DNA of 64,000 bases from Paenibacillus sp. Root444D2 (GTDB lineage: Bacteria > Bacillota > Bacilli > Paenibacillales > NBRC-103111): the NCBI RefSeq assembly GCF_001426375.1, contig NZ_LMEO01000051.1, positions 310,241-374,240 on the forward strand, written 5' to 3'. Shown piece by piece: positions 51,992 to 61,404 of this stretch. The position numbers were made by a program, and so were the translations under genes. A model generated the notes under the pieces. That model was given only the letters and a program-made list of their open reading frames with translations. It was not told the origin of the DNA and made no database searches. How positions within the stretch are numbered: the first letter of the stretch is position 1; each line of letters opens with the position of its first letter.

Positions 51992-53362
51992 GTGAGCGAA
52001 CGATTAGATATGATCATTCGAAACGGATCCGTTGTTTTGCGAGATGAAGTCCGTTTATTGGATATAGGTATTAAGAATGGCAAGATTTCGCAATTGGATG
52101 AGCGGATAACGCTGGAAGCAGAGCAAGTTGTTGATGCTTCTGGCATGGTTATCATGGCTGGTATGGTAGATGTCCATGTCCATTTGAATGAACCGGGATT
52201 GGGAGAATGGGAAGGATTCGCCACGGGTTCTGCCGCATTAGCAGCGGGAGGATGTACCACATACATCGACATGCCGCTTAACGGCGTTCCGCCAACCGTT
52301 ACCGTCTCCGCGATGGAGATGAAACTGGAAGCCGCCCGCGAACAATCATCGGTTGATTACGCCATATGGGGTGGACTGGTGCCAGGGCATCTGGATGATT
52401 TGGAGCCCATGAGCGAAGCTGGTGTCATTGGCTTCAAAGCTTTCATGTCTTCGCCGGGTGACCCGGACGAGGATGCATTTCGCGAGGTGGATGACCTCAC
52501 CTTGTGGGAAGGGATGAAGCGAATTGCGCGAATGAACCGGGTGCTGGCGCTTCATGCTGAAAGCGAGTCGCTTGTTTCGCGCTTAGGGCGGGTGAAGCAA
52601 GCAGAAGGCAAAGTCACGGCCAAAGACTATACGTCCACACGCCCGATTCTTGCTGAGCTCGAAGCGGTGAATCGAGCACTGTTTTATGCAGAACAGACAG
52701 GGTGTCCGCTGCATTTCGTTCATATCAGCAGCGAGGCCGCAGTGATGATCATTATGGAGGCGAAAAGGCGCGGCGTTAACGTGACATTGGAGACTTGCCC
52801 GCACTATCTGATCCTAACGGAAGATGACTTAGAACGTATAGGGCCTACGGCCAAATGTGCGCCTCCGCTGCGTAGTGAAGCGGAGAAGGAGCGGTTGTGG
52901 GAAGTTTTGCGACTTGGTTATATTGATATGATTTCATCGGATCATTCCCCTTGTCCAAGCGTATTGAAGGAATCCCGCAATTACTTTGAAACCTGGGGCG
53001 GCATATCGGGAGCCCAAAGCTCGCTAGAGCTTATGATTGATGAAGGACACTTGAAGCGGGGAATCGGGCTTAGTCAGTTAAGTCATATGCTGTCCTACGC
53101 GCCGGCTGAGCGATTCGGTCTTCTTCCTAACAAAGGAGAGATCCGTCTAGGCGCTGATGCCGATCTAGTCATGATTTCACTGAATACCCCATATGTGCTG
53201 CAAATGGAGCATTTATTATATCGACATAAGCATAGTCCTTATGTAGGGAAAGAATTGGGGTGCAAAGTGCGGGCTACCTGGAGCAGAGGGAATCTTGTAT
53301 ATGAAGAAGCGAAGGGGATCGGTGATGTGAAGGCTGGGAAATGGTGTCAAAGGAAGATATAG
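51992..53362 (+). CDS. allB: Allantoinase / cyclic amidohydrolase
   Basis: The 456-residue protein is an amidohydrolase of the dihydroorotase-allantoinase-hydantoinase group: VDVHVHLNEPG gives the first two metal His residues, the carboxylated Lys region is GFKAFMSSPGD, and HAESESLVSR, HFVHISSEAAV and SSDHSPCP supply further His and Asp ligands. The GGCTTYIDMPLNGVPPTV segment is characteristic of allantoinases, which open the allantoin ring to allantoate. GTG 51992 lies six bases after GAGGTG; an ATG at 51956 is the longer alternative. The transporter encoded before it presumably brings in the substrate. A dihydropyrimidinase role is less likely. Confidence 0.85.
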   Translation: MSERLDMIIRNGSVVLRDEVRLLDIGIKNGKISQLDERITLEAEQVVDASGMVIMAGMVDVHVHLNEPGLGEWEGFATGSAALAAGGCTTYIDMPLNGVPPTVTVSAMEMKLEAAREQSSVDYAIWGGLVPGHLDDLEPMSEAGVIGFKAFMSSPGDPDEDAFREVDDLTLWEGMKRIARMNRVLALHAESESLVSRLGRVKQAEGKVTAKDYTSTRPILAELEAVNRALFYAEQTGCPLHFVHISSEAAVMIIMEAKRRGVNVTLETCPHYLILTEDDLERIGPTAKCAPPLRSEAEKERLWEVLRLGYIDMISSDHSPCPSVLKESRNYFETWGGISGAQSSLELMIDEGHLKRGIGLSQLSHMLSYAPAERFGLLPNKGEIRLGADADLVMISLNTPYVLQMEHLLYRHKHSPYVGKELGCKVRATWSRGNLVYEEAKGIGDVKAGKWCQRKI

Positions 53363-53373
53363 TAGGTACATCA

Positions 53374-53405
53374 AATAAGCAGGCGCCGCGGCGACCTGCT
53401 TTATT
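53374..53405 (+). terminator. Terminator of the allantoinase operon
   Basis: AATAAGCAGG pairs with CCTGCTTATT-like bases around a GC-rich core, near-palindromic, ending in TTTATTCATTT. Confidence 0.75.
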
Positions 53406-53570
53406 CATTTAGGTATTATATCATTGGCTTAATCCGAGAACGCAATTGCATTGAAACTTTCCATTCCAATTCGGGTGGCTTCTATTGTACAGAATAGAAA
53501 CAAGGTATATACGAGTTCATTTGTTGGAGGGTATTGCGGCCGATCCCGAAAAAATCATATTTTAGTAAAC

Positions 53571-53598
53571 TTGACATTCCATGAAGTTGATGTAAAAA
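53571..53598 (+). promoter_or_regulatory. Candidate promoter of ileS
   Basis: TTGACA at 53571-53576 with a weak -10 (TAAAAA at 53593-53598) lies just upstream of the T-box leader. Confidence 0.4.
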
Positions 53599-53629
53599 TG
53601 AATTAACGTATTGTTCTTAATTAATTTAA

Positions 53630-53905
53630 ATTCATTGACGAGTACGAGTAAGCTAATCGCCTTGATTTCCAGAGAGTTGGCCTAGAGCTGAAAGCCAACA
53701 TTCGAGACTTAGCCGAAAATCCACTCTGAGAAGGAAAGCTGAAGGTATTCTAGTAAGCTGACCCGGGATCCCGCCGTTACAAGGGCCGCGTATGATAGTA
53801 CGTAGTACGAGAGCTATGATGATCATATGTTTATGATCATTATGGAACTAGGGTGGTATCGCGAGATGTAATCTCGTCCCTTGCGGGACGGGATTTTTTT
53901 GTTTT
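53630..53905 (+). promoter_or_regulatory. T-box leader of ileS (isoleucine specifier)
   Basis: The leader contains the conserved T-box sequence AGGGTGGTATCGCG at 53850-53864 and a terminator TCTCGTCCC/GGGACGGGA plus T-run ending near 53900, the mutually exclusive antiterminator and terminator. In the Stem I 3' region GAAAATCCACTC at 53715-53726 places AUC, an isoleucine codon (53719-53721), in the specifier position. Uncharged tRNA-Ile would bind and allow readthrough into ileS. Stem borders are approximate. Confidence 0.9.
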
Positions 53906-53964
53906 TCATTAACAACGTTTCCGGATTTACCCCCATCATTTTAATAGAGGAGTGTGTGGTACAC

Positions 53965-56900
53965 ATGAGAAAAATTGATGTGAAAGAAAAAGCGAGAACC
54001 CGCGAACTGCGCGTTTTAGAGCAATGGAGATTGAATGGTACATTCCGCAAGTCGATCGAAAACCGCAAAGGTAAAGCGAACTTCGTCTTTTACGAAGGAC
54101 CGCCGACGGCAAACGGATCACCCCATATCGGACACGTGCTTGGTCGTGTTGTGAAAGATTTCATCTGCCGCTATAAAACTATGTCAGGGTACCAAGTCAT
54201 CCGCAAAGCGGGTTGGGACACGCATGGCTTGCCCGTCGAGCTTGGTGTTCAGAAGCAGCTTGGTATCTCGGGGAAACAAGAAATTGAAAAATACGGAGTA
54301 GCCGAATTTGTTGAGAAATGCAAAAGCAGCGTATTTGAATATGAAAAGCAGTGGCGTGAACTAACCGAAGCAATCGCTTACTGGACGGATATGGATAACC
54401 CTTATGTTACGTTGGATAACGACTATATCGAGAGCGTTTGGCATATTTTATCCGAAATCCATAACAAAGGACTGTTATACAAGGGGCACCGTGTGAGCCC
54501 TTATTGTCCGGACTGCCAAACAACGCTCAGTTCTCACGAAGTGGCGCAAGGCTATGAAGATGTGAAAGATTTAAGTGCCACTGTGAAATTCAGGAGTAAA
54601 AACGGACCGGAAATCTTTCTGGCTTGGACGACGACCCCGTGGACACTACCTGCGAACATAGCGTTAGCCGTAAATAAAGACATGGATTATGTCAAAGTGA
54701 AACAAAATAGCGAAGTGTACATCGTTGCAAAAAATCTTGTAGAAAAAGTATTCAAACAAGACTACGAAATCTTATCTGTGCATAAAGGCTTGGAATTCGT
54801 CGGCACTGCCTACGAGCCGCCTTTCGGCTATATTAGTCCAACCAAAGGACATATCGTCGTAGATGCTGACTATGTCATGGATACGAGTGGTACGGGTATC
54901 GTCCATATTGCTCCGGCGCATGGTGAAGATGATTACCGAACAGCCCGTCGACACGAGCTAGATTTTGTGAATGTAGTGAACTTGGCAGGTCGTTACAATG
55001 AACAGATCACTGACTTCGCCGGACGCTTCGTCAAAGATTGCGACGTCGATATCGTGAAAAACTTGTCTGAACGCAGCTTGTTATTTTCCAAAGAGCGCTA
55101 TGAACATAGTTACCCTTTCTGCTGGCGCTGTAAATCCCCGCTGCTCTATTATGCGATGGAGAGCTGGTTTATCAAAACAACCGCAATTAAAGAGCAATTG
55201 ATCGAAAACAACAGTAAAATCGACTGGTATCCTTCCCACATCCGCGAAGGGCGTTTCGGCAAGTTCCTTGAAGAGCTTGTCGATTGGAACATCAGCCGTA
55301 ATCGTTATTGGGGTACCCCGCTTAATGTTTGGTTATGTGGGGATTGCGGAGCGGAATATGCACCGGGAAGCCACAAAGATTTGCGGGAGAAATCAGTAGA
55401 GCCAATTGACGAAAGCTTGGAGCTACATAAGCCCTACATCGATGAGGTGAAACTGCGCTGCACTTGTGGAGGCACTATGGAAAGAACCCCTGAGGTGATC
55501 GACGTCTGGTTCGATAGCGGTTCTATGCCTTTTGCACAGTATCATCATCCATTCGGAGATGAGACGTTGTTTAATGAGCAGTACCCAGCAGATATGATCT
55601 GCGAAGGGATTGACCAAACAAGGGGCTGGTTCTTCAGTCTGCTTGCTGTTTCAACGTTGTATAATGGCAAATCGCCTTACAAGGCCGTTCTTTCTACCGG
55701 ACATGTACTCGACGAGAACGGACAGAAAATGTCGAAAAGCAAAGGTAACGGCATCGATCCATGGGAAATCATAGATGAATTTGGAACGGATGCGTTTCGA
55801 TGGGCCCTGCTGTCAGACAGCGCACCTTGGAACAGCAAACGGTTCTCTAAGCAAATTGTTGCCGAAGCGAAATCCAAATTGGTTGATACGATCAATAACA
55901 CACATGCTTTTTATGCGTTATATGCAACGATTGACCAATATAAGCACGAAGACCATCCGGCTCAAAAGCACACGAACGAATTGGATCGCTGGATACTATC
56001 AAGACTGAACAGCACATTGCAAAATGTATGTAAGGGCTTGGAAATTAACGACTTCCTAAACCCCGCGAAGCAAATCGAGATGTTTGTCGACGAGCTGAGC
56101 AACTGGTACATCCGTCGCTCTCGCGATCGTTTCTGGGGAAGTGAAATGACCGTTGATAAAGTGTCAGCGTATCAAACACTGCGTGAAGTGCTGCTGACGC
56201 TCTCGCGGATGATAGCACCATATGCGCCGCTCATTGCCGAGGACATTTACGGAAACCTTGGAGGAGAAGGCAGCGTTCATCTGGCTGATTATCCAAAAGT
56301 GATCCATTCAGCCATCGACATAACGCTCGAGAATGACATGGAAACCGCACGGCAGATCGTTGAGTTGGCTCGAACTATTCGGAATGATACAGGTATCAAG
56401 ACACGTCAGCCTCTCTCCGAGTTGATCGTTTCGCTCGATAGCCATTTCGATCTAAGTCGTTTTGAGGCAATTATTAAAGATGAAATAAACATTAAAGGAA
56501 TCCGAGTAGAACAAAGTGACAGCGGCTTTGTTGACTTCAACTTGAAGCTGAATCTTAAGGTGGCTGGGAAAAAATATGGCAAATTCGTTAGCCCTCTGCA
56601 AAACCACTTGAAGCAATTGTCTACTTCAGAAACCAAACAAGCGGTCGATAACGGTTTTCTTGAAGTAACGATCGATGGAGAGGAATTCCATATCCTACTT
56701 GATGAGATGCTTGTGGAAAAACAAGCCAAAGAAGGATTTGCTTCAGCTTCCAGTAACCAGATCACGGTAGCCTTAAACACATTAATAACGGAAGAATTGG
56801 AGCAAGAAGGTCTTGTACGGGAAATCATACGTGCCGTTCAGGATTATCGTAAAAAGCTGGAACTGCCTATTGATAAACGAGTTGATCTTGTTCTCGATGT

Positions 56901-57045
56901 CAATTTGACATTAAAAGACGCGTTGGAGCGTTTTGATCATGTTCTGCAAGAGAATGTACTGCTTTCCAGTGTAAGGTATGCTAAGGAAGAAAAAATGGAA
57001 TCCATTTTGATTGGGGACAACAATTTCCGCTTGCTTATAGAGTAA
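53965..57045 (+). CDS. ileS: Isoleucyl-tRNA synthetase (long, eukaryote-like type)
   Basis: The 1026-residue protein has the class I motifs PHIGH (residues 53-57) and KMSKS (588-592), the CP1 editing domain (LAWTTTPWTLPANIALAV; DTSGTGIVHIAPAHGEDDY) and the anticodon-binding and C-terminal domains. The context GWDTHGLPVELGVQKQLGI, the opening YEGPPTANGSPHIGH and the length are those of the type found in eukaryotes and in mupirocin-tolerant bacteria (IleS2), whereas the usual Firmicute IleS1 is about 920 residues with a C-terminal zinc finger. It charges tRNA-Ile in the cytoplasm and is controlled by the T-box upstream. GAGGAG precedes the ATG with long spacing; GTG 53956 is an alternative start. 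Confidence 0.95.
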   Translation: MRKIDVKEKARTRELRVLEQWRLNGTFRKSIENRKGKANFVFYEGPPTANGSPHIGHVLGRVVKDFICRYKTMSGYQVIRKAGWDTHGLPVELGVQKQLGISGKQEIEKYGVAEFVEKCKSSVFEYEKQWRELTEAIAYWTDMDNPYVTLDNDYIESVWHILSEIHNKGLLYKGHRVSPYCPDCQTTLSSHEVAQGYEDVKDLSATVKFRSKNGPEIFLAWTTTPWTLPANIALAVNKDMDYVKVKQNSEVYIVAKNLVEKVFKQDYEILSVHKGLEFVGTAYEPPFGYISPTKGHIVVDADYVMDTSGTGIVHIAPAHGEDDYRTARRHELDFVNVVNLAGRYNEQITDFAGRFVKDCDVDIVKNLSERSLLFSKERYEHSYPFCWRCKSPLLYYAMESWFIKTTAIKEQLIENNSKIDWYPSHIREGRFGKFLEELVDWNISRNRYWGTPLNVWLCGDCGAEYAPGSHKDLREKSVEPIDESLELHKPYIDEVKLRCTCGGTMERTPEVIDVWFDSGSMPFAQYHHPFGDETLFNEQYPADMICEGIDQTRGWFFSLLAVSTLYNGKSPYKAVLSTGHVLDENGQKMSKSKGNGIDPWEIIDEFGTDAFRWALLSDSAPWNSKRFSKQIVAEAKSKLVDTINNTHAFYALYATIDQYKHEDHPAQKHTNELDRWILSRLNSTLQNVCKGLEINDFLNPAKQIEMFVDELSNWYIRRSRDRFWGSEMTVDKVSAYQTLREVLLTLSRMIAPYAPLIAEDIYGNLGGEGSVHLADYPKVIHSAIDITLENDMETARQIVELARTIRNDTGIKTRQPLSELIVSLDSHFDLSRFEAIIKDEINIKGIRVEQSDSGFVDFNLKLNLKVAGKKYGKFVSPLQNHLKQLSTSETKQAVDNGFLEVTIDGEEFHILLDEMLVEKQAKEGFASASSNQITVALNTLITEELEQEGLVREIIRAVQDYRKKLELPIDKRVDLVLDVNLTLKDALERFDHVLQENVLLSSVRYAKEEKMESILIGDNNFRLLIE

Positions 57046-57049
57046 CTGA

Positions 57050-57106
57050 AAAAAGGGTAGCACCTAGAGACATGGTTATCATGACTCTCGGTACTACCCT
57101 TTTTTA
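57050..57106. terminator. Bidirectional terminator between ileS and the aminopeptidase gene
   Basis: AAAAGGGTAG pairs with CTACCCTTTT around a further GAGA...TCTC stem. T-runs flank it in both orientations. Confidence 0.9.
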
Positions 57107-57110
57107 ATTT

Positions 57111-58343
57111 CTAGAATGCCCAATTCCCCTTACGGAAAATGGGTTCAATCGTGCCGTCTGCGTGTTCGCCATCAATATCCATCTCGGCAGAGCCGATCAT
57201 GAAGTCAACGTGAATCAGACTGTTATTAAGGCCAGCTTTCTCTTGCTCTTCCTTGGACATCGAAGTACCGCCTTCGATGCATGTAGGAAAGGCTCTGCCA
57301 AGGGCCAAATGATTAGACGCGTTCTCATCATACAACGTATTAAAGAAGATCAAGTTGGAGTTCGAAATTGGCGATACATGCGGCACGAGTGCGATTTCAC
57401 CCAGATAATGTGCTCCTTCATCCATTTCGATCATCGCTTGAAGCGACTCGAGTCCTTGTTCAGCTGTGTAGTCGACAACACGTCCGTTATCGAAGGTGAT
57501 CGTGAAATTGTTGATCAAATTTCCTTGATAGCTTAATGGTTTCGTGCTGCGCACTGTACCCTGGGTACCCATTCGATGAGGAGAAATAAAGACTTCCTCC
57601 GTCGGGATATTCGGGTTGAAATCGAAGCCTCCCGTTCCGTTGGTGGCGGAACCGCCTCGCCATATATGATTAGCAGGCAGCTCAACCGTTAGTTCTGTGC
57701 CTGGTGCGCGGTAATGGATCTTAAGAAATTGCTTATCGTTAAGCTGTTCTCTTTTGCTCCGAAGCGTTGCATTGTGGTCGACCCAAGTCTGGATTGGATT
57801 TTCTTGATCTACGCGAGTGGCTTGGAAAATGGCATCCCATAGCGCGCTGATCGCAGCTTCTTCTTCCAAATCAGGAAACACTTTCTTCGCCCAAGCAGTA
57901 GAAGGCGCGGCGATGATCGACCATGTCATCTGATAGGAGGACATGCTTTCTCTCCATTTTACTAATTTCGCGCCTGCGGCTTTGGAATTTGCAGAAATGC
58001 GACCTGGGTCGATATCCTTCAGCAATTCAGGATCATCAGCATCGATCCATAAATAGGCGCCGTTATTATCAGCTAATTCATCTAGTGCTTGCGCTCTCCA
58101 TGATGGATATTCATGAAACGCTTCATCAGGTGCGTAGGTATATTTGATTTGTGTGCAGATTTCATCTTGCCATTCAATATGTACATGTTTGGCTCCAGCT
58201 TGATAAGCTTTACGGGCAATGAGTCGAACGAATTCGGGATGATGAATAGGGGCGTTAATCCAAAGCGTTTGGCCGGATTGAATGTTCAGAGCGACGCGGA
58301 CGGTTAGCTCCGCATATTTATCAAGATTACTTTCGAAAGACAT
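57111..58343 (-). CDS. M29 family aminopeptidase (AmpS/PepS type)
   Basis: The 410-residue protein shows the M29 metallo-aminopeptidase pattern: LTVRVALNIQSGQTLWINAPIHHPEF at the start and a C-terminal domain with metal-ligand segments FNPNIPTEEVFISPHRMGTQG, EGAHYLGEIALVPHVSPIS, FFNTLYDENASNHLALGRAF and a late HVDFMIGSAEMDIDG. These enzymes remove N-terminal residues from peptides in the cytoplasm. AGGAGG precedes the ATG. It is monocistronic, ending at the bidirectional terminator shared with ileS. Confidence 0.93.
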   Translation of the reverse strand: MSFESNLDKYAELTVRVALNIQSGQTLWINAPIHHPEFVRLIARKAYQAGAKHVHIEWQDEICTQIKYTYAPDEAFHEYPSWRAQALDELADNNGAYLWIDADDPELLKDIDPGRISANSKAAGAKLVKWRESMSSYQMTWSIIAAPSTAWAKKVFPDLEEEAAISALWDAIFQATRVDQENPIQTWVDHNATLRSKREQLNDKQFLKIHYRAPGTELTVELPANHIWRGGSATNGTGGFDFNPNIPTEEVFISPHRMGTQGTVRSTKPLSYQGNLINNFTITFDNGRVVDYTAEQGLESLQAMIEMDEGAHYLGEIALVPHVSPISNSNLIFFNTLYDENASNHLALGRAFPTCIEGGTSMSKEEQEKAGLNNSLIHVDFMIGSAEMDIDGEHADGTIEPIFRKGNWAF

Positions 58344-58412
58344 AGGAATCCTCCTCTTTTTTCTAATCTTGCTTGCAGTTTATCCTGCCAAGAGTCAACT
58401 GTCAAATAAATT

Positions 58413-59186
58413 TTACCGTCGTTCTTTCATGAATGTACTTGGGTTCATACCATGCCATTTGCGGAACTGATTCGTGAAGTGATTATAGTTTTGAAAACCC
58501 ACATCATAACAAACCTCCGAAGCGCTCCGTCCGGTATGTTCTAGCATTAGTACGGCTTGTTGTATCCGCATCCGATTGAGCGTATCGATAATGGAATACC
58601 CTGTGCTGGCTTTGAAAAGATGGGACAATCTCGAGGGGGAGAGCCCGACGGTCTGAGCCAAATCCTCAATCCGAATAGGATGACGCATCTGTTGGGACAG
58701 CAGGTGAAGAACCTCCTCGATTCGCGCATCGACTTTTTTGCTAGTTTTCTGAGCCATGATAAGGAGGATTTCCCGTAAAGAGCTGCTGCACAGTTCGAAC
58801 CAATATTCACCGCGCTCACGGGAATCCTCCATGATGCGAATGAAAGCTTGATAAATGCGCTTGCGAATCGACTCACTTTCGATGGTAAGGATGAGCTGCT
58901 CTGTATCCGGCAATAAATTGGTTTCTGTGAAAAGCGAAGGGAAATGTACCCAGACAAACTGCCAGGTTTGATCTTTCCTAGTACCGTAGTGATGCGGTGT
59001 TCCAGGCTTCAGCAGGGTGAGATCACCAGGCTTGCAGCATTGTTCATTTCCTGAGTTGTTAAAGAAACCTTCACCTTCAAGTGTGAAAGTAAGGAGCCAA
59101 TCGTCGCGTCCCTGCGGACGCTTGGTTACATACGTATCTTGCTCTATAAAATGTCCGGCTAAGAAGGTAAAGTCATCGAATATCAT
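58413..59186 (-). CDS. AraC family regulator with cupin domain
   Basis: The 257-residue protein has an N-terminal AraC-binding cupin (WLLTFTLEGEGFFNNSGNEQCC; GDLTLLKPGTPHHYG) and a C-terminal AraC HTH (LAQTVGLSPSRLSHLFKASTGYS, DVGFQNYNHFTNQFRKWHGMNPSTF). It stands divergent from a PhyH-type dioxygenase gene 168 bases away and presumably controls it, as in the 8742-10523 pair. Confidence 0.93.
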   Translation of the reverse strand: MIFDDFTFLAGHFIEQDTYVTKRPQGRDDWLLTFTLEGEGFFNNSGNEQCCKPGDLTLLKPGTPHHYGTRKDQTWQFVWVHFPSLFTETNLLPDTEQLILTIESESIRKRIYQAFIRIMEDSRERGEYWFELCSSSLREILLIMAQKTSKKVDARIEEVLHLLSQQMRHPIRIEDLAQTVGLSPSRLSHLFKASTGYSIIDTLNRMRIQQAVLMLEHTGRSASEVCYDVGFQNYNHFTNQFRKWHGMNPSTFMKERR

Positions 59187-59353
59187 GGCCCTGTGGTTCC
59201 TTTCATCTTCTGCAGCAATTTACTACAAGTATATCAGGAAATAGCAGGATTGTATGAGTAATTAGCATCATTCTTACTTCAATGTCTGTGGAGCTTTCGA
59301 TATGATTATGTCATAAGGAATACAATCCTAACTTACTCGTGGAGGGGACCAAC

Positions 59354-60163
59354 ATGTCACGGACAATGCTTAAGCTTTCAAATGAACAAAAACAGCAATT
59401 CGAATCGGAAGGTTATTTAATCGTAAAAGGATTGTTTTCTGAGCAAAATTTGGCCGAAATCGATCATACTTTTGAGGAGATTAGTCACCATACGGTACCC
59501 GGCTTATTTGAACCGGATTTACAAGCGGATGGATCTGATCCGTTAAAAAGATTTCCGCGAGTCATGCATCCACATCGCTTTAATGAGACAGCAAAGAAAT
59601 ATATGCTGCACCAGCCGGTTATGGATGTATTAGCAGATTTGTATGACGAAGAGGCACTAGCCGCGCAAAGTATGTTTTATTACAAGCCGCCGGGCTCCCG
59701 CGGCCAGGCGCTTCATCAGGATAATTTCTATCTGCAGGTCGAACCGGGTAATTGCATAGCGGCGTGGACGGCCATTGATGCTGCAGACGAAGAGAATGGC
59801 GGCTTACTCGTTGTACCCAAAACGAATGCATTAGAAATCACTTGTCCGGATATCGCGGATGCCAAAGAATCATTTACGACTCACTACGTGAAGCCGCCGA
59901 AAGATGAAAAAGCCATGCCAGTCATCATGCAGCGTGGCGACGTTCTTTTTTTTAACGGGAATCTCATTCATGGCTCTTATCGAAATAAAACGAAGGACAG
60001 ATTCCGTCGAGCGTTCATTTGTCATTATGCGAACCAATCGGCAACCCATATCAGCGATCATTATCGCCCTTTGTATCGGCAGAATGGAGAGAATGTTGAT
60101 TTAGAGGTTAACCCTAAAGGTGGGCCTTGCGGCGAAGAATTCCAAGTGGTTTATCCTCACTAA
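59354..60163 (+). CDS. Phytanoyl-CoA dioxygenase (PhyH) family oxygenase
   Basis: The 269-residue protein has the same fold as the 9750 gene product: FESEGYLIVKGLFSEQNL at the start, an iron-binding His-x-Asp in ALHQDNFYL, GLLVVPKT and the distal His in LIHGSYRNKTKDRFRRAF with the 2-oxoglutarate Arg. GGAGGGG lies six bases before ATG 59354. The substrate is unknown; the divergent AraC gene hints at an inducible catabolic step. Confidence 0.92.
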   Translation: MSRTMLKLSNEQKQQFESEGYLIVKGLFSEQNLAEIDHTFEEISHHTVPGLFEPDLQADGSDPLKRFPRVMHPHRFNETAKKYMLHQPVMDVLADLYDEEALAAQSMFYYKPPGSRGQALHQDNFYLQVEPGNCIAAWTAIDAADEENGGLLVVPKTNALEITCPDIADAKESFTTHYVKPPKDEKAMPVIMQRGDVLFFNGNLIHGSYRNKTKDRFRRAFICHYANQSATHISDHYRPLYRQNGENVDLEVNPKGGPCGEEFQVVYPH

Positions 60164-60278
60164 TCTATTATGTAGCGATAAGGGATCGGTCTGACATCTG
60201 TGGATGTTGGCTGGTCCCATTTTACATAGTATGGAATCATTTCAATTGTTTACACTAGAGGAGGGGGTGATAGCATTC

Positions 60279-61211
60279 ATGAGCTATAATTGGATACTGG
60301 GTTTGTTGCTTCTTGCGCAGCAGAATGAAGTGCCATTTCGAATAACGAATGACAATATGGGTCATAGCTTAGCGAATGTACAGAGGGAATCGTATACAAT
60401 CAATCTTCTGGATATGCCAATCATTGATGATGGACGATTAGATCAGCTTACGAACGAACTTGATAAGAATATGTATCGTAAACCGATCAATGCAACCATT
60501 AATGCTGAAGGGACAATCGTGAAGGAGATTGCAGGTTCAAGGTTGAACCGTCAAGCTTTTGTTGAGCAATTTTATGAGCATTATTATCGTGAGGGTCCGA
60601 TGCAATTTGAAGTGCCTCAGTTATCTGTATATCCCAAAGTAGACAGTGAGCTGCTAGCAAATATTCGTGTGCGACCTATTGGTTATTATGTAACCTATTT
60701 TAACTCGAATAATAAATATCGCTATACGAACATCAAGCTTGCAGCTCAAGCGATTAATAATTATGTTGTTCAACCAAATGAAACGTTCTCTTTCAACCGT
60801 GTTGTTGGTGTTCGGACGCGAGGAAAGGGGTATATGCCGGCGAAGATCATTGTAAGGGGAGAATTCTCTGAAGGGATTGGCGGAGGCATTTGCCAAATTT
60901 CTTCTACGCTGTATAACGCAGTGGATCGCGCGGGTCTCAAAATCGTAGAAAGATATTCGCACAGCAGGTCTGTCCCCTATGTACCGCCGGGCAGGGATGC
61001 TACTGTAAATTGGGGAGGGCCTGACTTCGCCTTTAAGAACAACTACAATCAACCTATCTTGATAAGGGCTCAGGCATTACCTGGTCGGGTTTTCGTTACT
61101 ATTTCGTCCTCCGATGTCATTAACTATAAGCCGCGGCATGTTCCGAGTGCATCTGATAATCTGCCTGAGGAAATACAAGCGGGGACAAATGTAGGTCAGC
61201 CTGTTCCCTAA
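60279..61211 (+). CDS. VanW family protein
   Basis: The 310-residue protein ends with the VanW domain: NETFSFNRVVGVRTRGKGYMPA, GGGICQISSTLYNAVDRAGLKIVERYSHSR and VPPGRDATVNWGGPDFAFKNN. VanW proteins occur in glycopeptide-resistance clusters and in many Firmicute envelopes; their function is not established. The first 25 residues are only weakly hydrophobic. GAGGAGGGG lies upstream of ATG 60279, with a possible GTG start closer to it. No van genes are nearby, so antibiotic resistance is not implied. Confidence 0.85.
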   Translation: MSYNWILGLLLLAQQNEVPFRITNDNMGHSLANVQRESYTINLLDMPIIDDGRLDQLTNELDKNMYRKPINATINAEGTIVKEIAGSRLNRQAFVEQFYEHYYREGPMQFEVPQLSVYPKVDSELLANIRVRPIGYYVTYFNSNNKYRYTNIKLAAQAINNYVVQPNETFSFNRVVGVRTRGKGYMPAKIIVRGEFSEGIGGGICQISSTLYNAVDRAGLKIVERYSHSRSVPYVPPGRDATVNWGGPDFAFKNNYNQPILIRAQALPGRVFVTISSSDVINYKPRHVPSASDNLPEEIQAGTNVGQPVP

Positions 61212-61215
61212 ATGA

Positions 61216-61257
61216 TAAGCTCCGTTCCAACGTGACTGTTGGTGTATGGGGCTTTTT
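61216..61257 (+). terminator. Terminator after the VanW gene
   Basis: AAGCTCC...GGGGCTT with an inner CCAAC/GTTGG stem is followed by TTTTG. Confidence 0.75.
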
Positions 61258-61404
61258 GTTTGTTTGAGACTGAGATATGGCTGATATGAGGTCAATATAT
61301 GCATATTTTATAAAATGAAAGCAAAAAATCACAAGATTTTCGGGTCACCTTTCGCTAGAATAGAGGGCAGATCATTCAGCTTGAGAAGGGTGGAATTTAG
61401 CTTT

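Noticed and set aside
60279-61211. Glycopeptide resistance inferred from the VanW protein
   Set aside because: No vanA, vanH, vanX or vanRS-like genes are nearby, and VanW proteins are common outside resistance clusters.
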